From: Amoebidium appalachense
Lineage: Eukaryota; Ichthyosporea
DNA length: 64,000 bases
Assembly: GCA_963693365.1 (NCBI GenBank)
Contig: CAVNZM010000002.1
Coordinates: 9,238,001-9,302,000, forward strand
Reading direction: 5' to 3'
Shown: positions 57,618 to 64,000 of the stretch, in pieces
How positions within the stretch are numbered: position 1 is the stretch's first letter
How the letters are laid out: every line of letters starts with the position of its first letter
Translations under genes and position numbers: made by a program
Notes under the pieces: generated by a model
What the model saw: only the letters and a program-made list of their open reading frames with translations
Told to the model about the DNA's origin: nothing
Databases searched by the model: none

Positions 57618-60600
57618 ATGCTTTACATACACACTGTTCTTTCTTACCACGGGCTTCTCCCCAACGATGAGCTAGTGCGCCTTCTCAAAAAGGCCAACGA
57701 TGCCAGTTATTCCTTTTTCGAAACGCCCAATTACGACCTTCCATCCAGATATCGCAATCTGCAGCAGCACTGCAGTCTTGGATCCTTGGCTTGTAAGGAA
57801 GATCCAGAAGATGCAGCCACATGTTTTAATTGCACGTTGCGTGCTTCTCAGTATACTACATCACAGAAAAAGAGGCTGCTCAAGCTGAAAATGAAACATG
57901 CAGAGTTTCTGGAAGGGGCAACGGAAAAAATGGCTGATGGCCCAGTTGATGGTTGCTGCCTATTTGCATTCTTGCATGGCTGATCAGGTGAGTATTTCTT
58001 TTTATGTGTCCCGCTGAGTTTTTTTTTCCACGCACGTGGAGGCTTACTAGCAACTTTCACATGCAGTCTCTCTCTCCCTCGCTCTCCTTGTCCCCCCCTC
58101 CCCCCCTCCCCTCCCCCCCCTCCCCCCCCCCCTCCCTCCCCCTCCCTCGGAGCGATTCTCTGTCTCTTTCTCTCCGTCTCTTGGCTTCACCCATTCGTTT
58201 TTTCCCGACCTTTGGCTCCCCCCTCTTCTTGTCGTCTCCCCCCCCCCCCCCCCCCTCCCCCCCCCCCCCCCCCCCCCTTCACCCACCCCCCCACCCCCTT
58301 CCCAACCCGTCCCCCACCCCACTCCGTGTACCCCTAGCCCAGCTCCTTTCTCCCTTCAAAGTGGCTCTCTTTCATTCCGTGAACCAAAAAGCAAAACTGC
58401 CCCTCTGAGAAGAAGTTTAGAAGTTAGACACTTAGGTTGCTTAGTACGGCAGCTGTATGAGTGTATGTAGCATCACTTGGAGTGCTTGTACTCTGTCAGA
58501 ATAGGATAAAAAGAAAACACACCAACATACAGACAACCATCACTTGACAAAGACGTGGGTAAAAACACACTTAACTGTGCATACACCGGTTTCTGGTTAT
58601 ACCTACATGTAAAAACATTAACACTTCTATTCACACACATGGTCTGAACACGTAAACATAGCAGATCTTTTTTCTTGCCGACAAACCTACTATTCCTACC
58701 CACCTATTTTTCCTGGTTACGTATCCTCAAGCATATAAACCAAGGCCTCCTATATACAAACTAGGATGTAGGAGGCCTTGATATAAACCGAACCTCCCTT
58801 CTCCCCCCCCCCCCCCCCCCTTCCTCCCTTCTTCCCTCCCCGGGACATACGCACTCAAGATCCATTTCCCTACCTTTTTCCTCTCTAGGGCAGCCCAGGC
58901 GTGCATATATCCCCCCCCCCCCCCCCCCCCCCCCCCCACACACACACACCTTTCCGTTCTCCCTTCTTCCACCTATATACTATTTCTTTTTTTTTTTTTT
59001 TTTTTTTGTGCTCACCAATCGACTTCACTGAGCATACCAGCACCTTTCCCCCCTTCCTCCCCCCTAACACACACACACACACACTCACCTCCGCCATCGA
59101 TCCCCCCTCCTCCCCCCCCTCGTCCCCTTTACAAATATTCAAACCAACAAACCAACCAACAAACAAACAAACAAATAACAAACTAACAAACTAACTAACA
59201 AACAAATAGTCTGTAGCCCGGCACCTTGCAGGCCACCTCGAGTTCCAACGGCCGGAGGACATGCGCAAATTCTTCCTTGAGGCTGGGGTCGTGAACGCGC
59301 TATGCAAATTCCTCGCCGCATACACAACACACCAGAAACTTCCCGAAGATTCCAGGCCCAAAAAATGGAGACAGTGGGACGCCATCTCATACCACTCCGC
59401 CTTCGCCGTCGCTCTTCTCGTGGACGTTCCCATCGGCAGATCGAAATCGTCCGACGAATTCAAGCAGGCGCAAACCATTGCGGATGAGCTCGTGAAATTT
59501 GGCGCAGTGGGTTACTTGGTCACCCTAGCCAAGGGATACGGGGGGATGCCGCACGTGCTGGGTGCGGCGTGGGCCCTCCGTCTCCTTCTCGGCGCCTCGC
59601 CGACATCTGCCATTGAATTTGCTCGGATTGATGGTGCGGTGGATTGCTTGGCGACGCTTTTCGACCCGGCGGGGTTCAGTAAGAGATTGAACGAAAGGTT
59701 CGACCAACCGGATTATGAAATTCCGTTGGGTGAGAGGGGGGTTATTTCCGCCGCCGTGGTGCAGCTTTTGTCGCAGCACCATTCGCCTATGGACATGAAG
59801 TTGGATGAGGCCAGGGAGAGGCTCAGAACAAGAATCCCGGCGCTTCTGGAAAACGCTGGAGCGGTATTGGCTTTAGCTGCAGGTGGGTGGGTGGGTGGGT
59901 GGGTGGGTGGGTGGGTGGGTGGGTGGGTGGGTGGGTGGGTGGGTTGGAGGGGGGCTGGGGAGGTCAAGGGGGGGAGGGGGAGGGGGGCTGTAGGCGTGGT
60001 TTGGTCTGATGGTGCAGGTTGGGGAAAAGGAGGTAGAACGGGAACGGGAACGGTGGTGGTGAAGGGGGATGGGGATGGTGGGGGTGGGGGCAAGCGGGAT
60101 GGGCAGGGAGGGGAGGGGGGGGGGGGGAGGGGGGGAGGTCTGTTCAGCGTGTTGGAATGAGATGTGGTTAAGGGGAGGGTGGGTTGATTTTTTTTATGCC
60201 GAGTACTAGTGGTTGTGGTGGGTGGATGGGTGGGGTGGGTGGTGGGTGGGTGAGGGGGGGATTGAATGGGCTGTTTTTCGTCTCTGTCTAGCAAAAAGAG
60301 CTGAATGGACGGCTGTTGTGCTCGAAAGAGATGCATTAGGCTCAGATGTGTAACTCATCGCGAGCAGGAATTCGTGTTCTTGGTTTTTGGTTTCTCTCCC
60401 TTTCTCTCTCTCTTATTTTTTTCTTTTTTGGTTTTTTTAGTACGTTTTCTTTTTTTTTCTTTCTTTTTTTCCTTCTCTTTTTTTTTTGGGGGGGGGGGGG
60501 GGAAGGGGGGGGGGGGGGGGGGGGGGAGGGAAGGGGGGAGGGAGGGTTAAGGGGAGGGAAGGGGCAGCCAGGGGTCGCCATGGGTGTGCATGTGTGTGTA

Positions 60601-61373
60601 TGTGTATGGAGAGGGGGGAAGTGTGTGTGTGTGTGTGTGTGTGTGTCGGGAGGGAGGGAGGGAGGGAGGGAGGGGGGGGGGGGGGGGTTGCCCTTTTCTC
60701 AGTGTCTACAGTAGATTGCATTAACTCAGGGACGGTATTTTCTGAGATTGGTGAACACAGAGTGTGTTTTCTTAAGATAGCCAACACACATGCACCATCT
60801 TGTGAGGGTTCACATAATTGCAAACCCGTTTTTTGTGTGTCCTTCTACAAGCCTACAGTGCTTGCACTGAAAACAGCCTTCAATCAGAAGAAAGCAGAAT
60901 TTGCAATACGATGATGGTATAAATTTACTCCTGGCCGGGGCCGAGAATCTGAGGGAAGCAAAATTGTTTTTATAGATCGAACCATGGTGGCCAATCATAC
61001 GATTGCAAGACCTCTCTTTGTTCTGATTGAATGCCGTTTTCAGTGCAAGCATTGTAACAATCATTTTACTTCTCTTCCATCATCCGTTCTTCTCTCTTTC
61101 TTGTTGCTCTTCTCTCTCTCCCCCCCCCTTCCCTCTCACTTTCTTTCTTTTTTCCCCCCCCCTTTTTTATTCCTATATTTTCACAGACAGTGCCGAAGGT
61201 GCATCGATTGTTGTGCAGTGTAAGGGTGCGCTCAAGTCCCTCTTCAAGTGGATGATTATTCCCTGCCTGACCGAGGATCTGGAGCAGCCCGTAGGGGTAT
61301 CTGCTGGGATGTTGCTGGCAGCCTTGTGCAAGGTGTGTGTGTTTGGGGGGGGGGGGGGGGGGGGGAAGAGGGA

Positions 61374-61411
<38 letters not shown>

Positions 61412-61502
61412 GGGTGGGTGGGTGAGAGGGAGGGGGGGGGGGGGGGGAAGGAGGTGTGTGGTGTGGTGGGTTTGTCCGTGTCTGTCGTATGTTTGTGTTT
61501 GT

Positions 61503-61598
<96 letters not shown>

Positions 61599-61905
61599 CC
61601 CGTGTATGTGTATGTGTTTGTGGGTGTATGTAGGTGTAGGGATGGTCTAGAGCAACCCGTGGGGATTCGGCTGGGATGTTGCTGGTAGCCTTGTGCATGG
61701 TGTGCGTTATTTATTTATTTATTTGGTTTATTTATTTATTTATTTATTTTTTATTTTTTTTTGGGGAGGGGGGGGAGGAGGGGTTGGAGGTGGGCTGGTG
61801 TGCAAGTGCAGGGTTGGGTCGCGGGTGGGTGGGCGGGGCGAGGTGTTGGTAGGTGTGAGTGTGTCTTCCCATCCCGTGTGCATGTGTTCCTGTGTGTGTG
61901 TGTGT

Positions 61906-61938
<33 letters not shown>

Positions 61939-61963
61939 CGTGTGTGTGTGTGTGTGTGTGTGT

Positions 61964-61996
<33 letters not shown>

Positions 61997-62421
61997 AGGA
62001 TTTGGAGCAGCCTGTAGGGGTATTGGCTGGAATGTTCCTGGTAGCCTTGTGCAAGGTGTGCATGGGTCGGTGGGGGTGGAGGTGGAGATGTGTGTGGGTG
62101 TGTGGGTGTGTATATATATATATATATATCTCTCCTCTCTCTCTCTCTCTCTCCCCCTCCCTCCCTCCCTCCCTCCCTCCCTCCCTCCCTCCCTCCCTCC
62201 CTCCCTCCCTCCCTCCCTCCCTCCCTCCCTCCCTCCCTCCCTCCCTCCCTCCCTCCCTCCCTCCCTCCCTCCCTCCCTCCCCCCTCCCTCCCTCCCTCCC
62301 TCCCTCCCTCTCTCTCTCTCTCTCTCTCTCCCCCCCTCTCTCTCGCTCTCGCTCTCTCTCTTTCTCTCTCTCTCTTGCTCTTTCTCTCTCTGTAAATGGT
62401 TCGGTGGGTGGGTGGGTGGGT

Positions 62422-62453
<32 letters not shown>

Positions 62454-62580
62454 AAACAAAAAAAAAAAAAAAAAACATTCACACACTGCATATTTTACCC
62501 CCCCGCTCCCCCCCCCCCCCCCCCCTTAAACACATACACACACACACACACACGCACGCACGCACGCACGCGCACGCACG

Positions 62581-62629
<49 letters not shown>

Positions 62630-63062
62630 ACACACAAAGCACGAAACAGTAGCCACCTACCTAGTGGAGCAACATGAACTCGTGGCCCGTTTGGAGCAGG
62701 TCTGCTACACCCCCGTCCCATGGCCCCTAGACGACTACGTACGGGCGATTTCGGCCGCCTTGCAACATACGGGGGTCGTATACGAGAAAATTTCAAAGAG
62801 CGACCCAATCACAACGGCTCTTTGCGCGTATTTTGAGGCCGGGTCGTCGAAATTGCAGGACCCCGCCTTGGACGCGATTGAAAATTTGCTCAACCAGGCC
62901 TCGAACAGGAACCGTTATGCACATATTGCAAAGAAGTTGTTTGCAAATGGGCTGCAATTTCAGGTGGGTTACCTCGATTTTTGAGGGTGGGGGTTTTGGA
63001 GGTTGTAGGGGGGAGGAGGGGGGGAGGGGGGAGGGGGGAGGGAAGGGGGAGAGGGGACATGG

Positions 63063-63096
<34 letters not shown>

Positions 63097-63533
63097 ACTG
63101 AGCGTGTCTTTTTGTTTTATCCTTTGCCGTTTTGTTTTTGGTGTGGGTGGTGTGTTTTGCTTAGTAGTGAGTTTATTTTTGGTACGAGATCATGTAGTTA
63201 GTTACTTCACAGGCATGGTTAATCACTCACTCAATCACCCACCACATGCTCACATGTAATTATGCACACATACACGTGCGAGCGCGCAACCCCCCCCCCC
63301 CCCCCCCTCCCCCCTCCCTCCCCCCTCCCCCCCCCCCCCCCCTCACCCTCCACGTGCAGACATTTACACACACAACCTCCCCCTCCCCCCCCCCTCCCCC
63401 CCCCCCCCCCCCTCCCCCCGGTGCACATGCACACACACACACATACTCACACACTGTCACCGCCCCCCACCCCCCAACCCCCCAACCTCCCTCCCTCCCC
63501 CCCCCCTCCCCCCTTCCCGCGTTCCCCCGCCCC

Positions 63534-63598
<65 letters not shown>

Positions 63599-63856
63599 AC
63601 ACACACAGATGCTTGAAATCATGGTTCAAGAGGGGCGCATCCCCATCATCCGTCGTATCCACGCAGCCCTAAACAACGCCTCCCCCAGTGAGATGAAGAG
63701 ACAGGACGAAGCATTCAAACGGATAGTCGAGCCAGTGAGGGAAATAGTGACTAGTCATATGTTCAAGGACTCGAGCCAGGCCGAGATTCTGACGAGTATT
63801 AAGGCACCTGCACACAAGCACTTTAAGGAGGGGAGATACCAGGATGCGGTTCAAGG
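57618..63856 (+). CDS. Armadillo-like helical-repeat protein, TPR-like end, 3' partial (gene 5)
   Basis: Exons: 57618-57987, 59210-59882, 61187-61332, 62640-62963 and 63609-63856, with phases agreeing at each junction; the gene runs past the right edge. The main exon 59210-59882 encodes paired amphipathic helices typical of ARM/HEAT solenoids (for example [18 protein letters not shown] and [15 protein letters not shown]). Further helices follow in each exon. The last exon ends [13 protein letters not shown], the start of a TPR-type helix. Such proteins are scaffolds or chaperone cofactors, but no specific family is recognised. In exon 1 the frame that fits upstream and the frame that fits the donor differ by one base at the A6 run 57925-57930. 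That is a likely assembly indel or a real frameshift. Confidence 0.68.
58741..58780. repeat. Perfect 12-bp inverted repeat
   Basis: CAAGGCCTCCTA and TAGGAGGCCTTG flank a 16-nt loop in the first intron of gene 5. Confidence 0.9.
59883..59944. repeat. (GTGG)n directly after a splice donor
   Basis: The donor of the main gene 5 ARM exon opens into about 15 tandem GTGG units. Each offers another GTGGGT donor 4 nt further on, and the tract is a G-quadruplex candidate. Confidence 0.93.
61275..62055 (+). repeat. Triplicated exon 3' end of gene 5
   Basis: The exon end encoding [19 protein letters not shown] plus its GTGTG donor recurs at 61641-61698 (frame broken) and 61999-62055 (open, [19 protein letters not shown]). 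Copies are separated by G-rich, (GT)n and TTTA-rich sequence. Only the first is part of an exon with a pyrimidine-tract acceptor. Confidence 0.92.
62155..62315. repeat. (TCCC)n repeat
   Basis: About 150 nt of TCCC units followed by CT repeats, in the gene 5 intron before the exon at 62640. Confidence 0.97.
63534..63606. repeat. (CA)n microsatellite ending in a splice acceptor
   Basis: CA array feeding the CACAG acceptor of the last visible gene 5 exon. Confidence 0.95.
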
Positions 63857-64000
63857 GTAAGCTTACTCCTTCTCCCCCCCTCCCCCCCCCCTCCCCCCTA
63901 CTCACACCACACAAACACACCCACCCTCCTACGCACACACACACATACACGTACGCGTGCTCTCAAACACACTGGGGTACACCCACACACCCATGCATAC

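Overview
The window is eukaryotic nuclear DNA: protein-coding sequence lies in short exons (50-630 nt) bounded by GT-AG introns with matching phases, and one tRNA gene carries internal A and B boxes. Most of the 64 kb is intron, filled with unusually long CA/GT, CT/GA, TCCC and pure C or G tracts. Intron-rich genes, low gene density and a Dnmt1-type methyltransferase with extra domains suggest a protist or alga. I cannot name the organism from sequence alone. All exon models were read by eye from splice signals, phase and motif alignment; no transcript data were used.

Layout. (1) 362-14156, plus strand: a 5'-truncated C5-cytosine DNA methyltransferase gene (gene 1), with a BAH domain followed by a full catalytic domain. 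(2) 14157-19709: a poorly resolved stretch with weak candidate exons and a palindromic minisatellite. (3) 19719-48830, plus strand: a second, larger Dnmt1-type methyltransferase (gene 2) of about 33 exons. It has an acidic disordered N-terminus with two SUMO-interacting-like motifs, RFTS-like segments flanking a PHD finger, a CXXC zinc finger, two BAH domains and a catalytic domain. A tRNA-Ala(CGC) gene lies antisense in one of its introns. (4) 48831-52038: no confident gene. (5) 52039-54650, minus strand: a two-exon gene whose product carries a nuclear-type basic N-terminus and a helical region resembling the N-terminal part of eukaryotic DDE transposases. (6) 54651-57617: CT-rich repeats, two weak minus-strand ORFs (one resembling a retrotransposon RT tail) and an 83-nt G run. 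(7) 57618 to beyond the right edge, plus strand: an armadillo-like helical-repeat gene whose last visible exon starts a TPR-like helix.

The two methyltransferase genes are diverged tandem paralogues. They share intron positions and phases through the catalytic domain, and three exons have identical lengths (80, 53 and 83 nt), yet one intron is unique to gene 1 and motifs I and IX differ. If both are expressed, gene 2 has the parts expected of a chromatin-targeted maintenance enzyme, and the visible part of gene 1 is a catalytically intact companion. Short duplications of exon edges, next to microsatellites, recur in three genes and may show how splice sites evolve in this genome.
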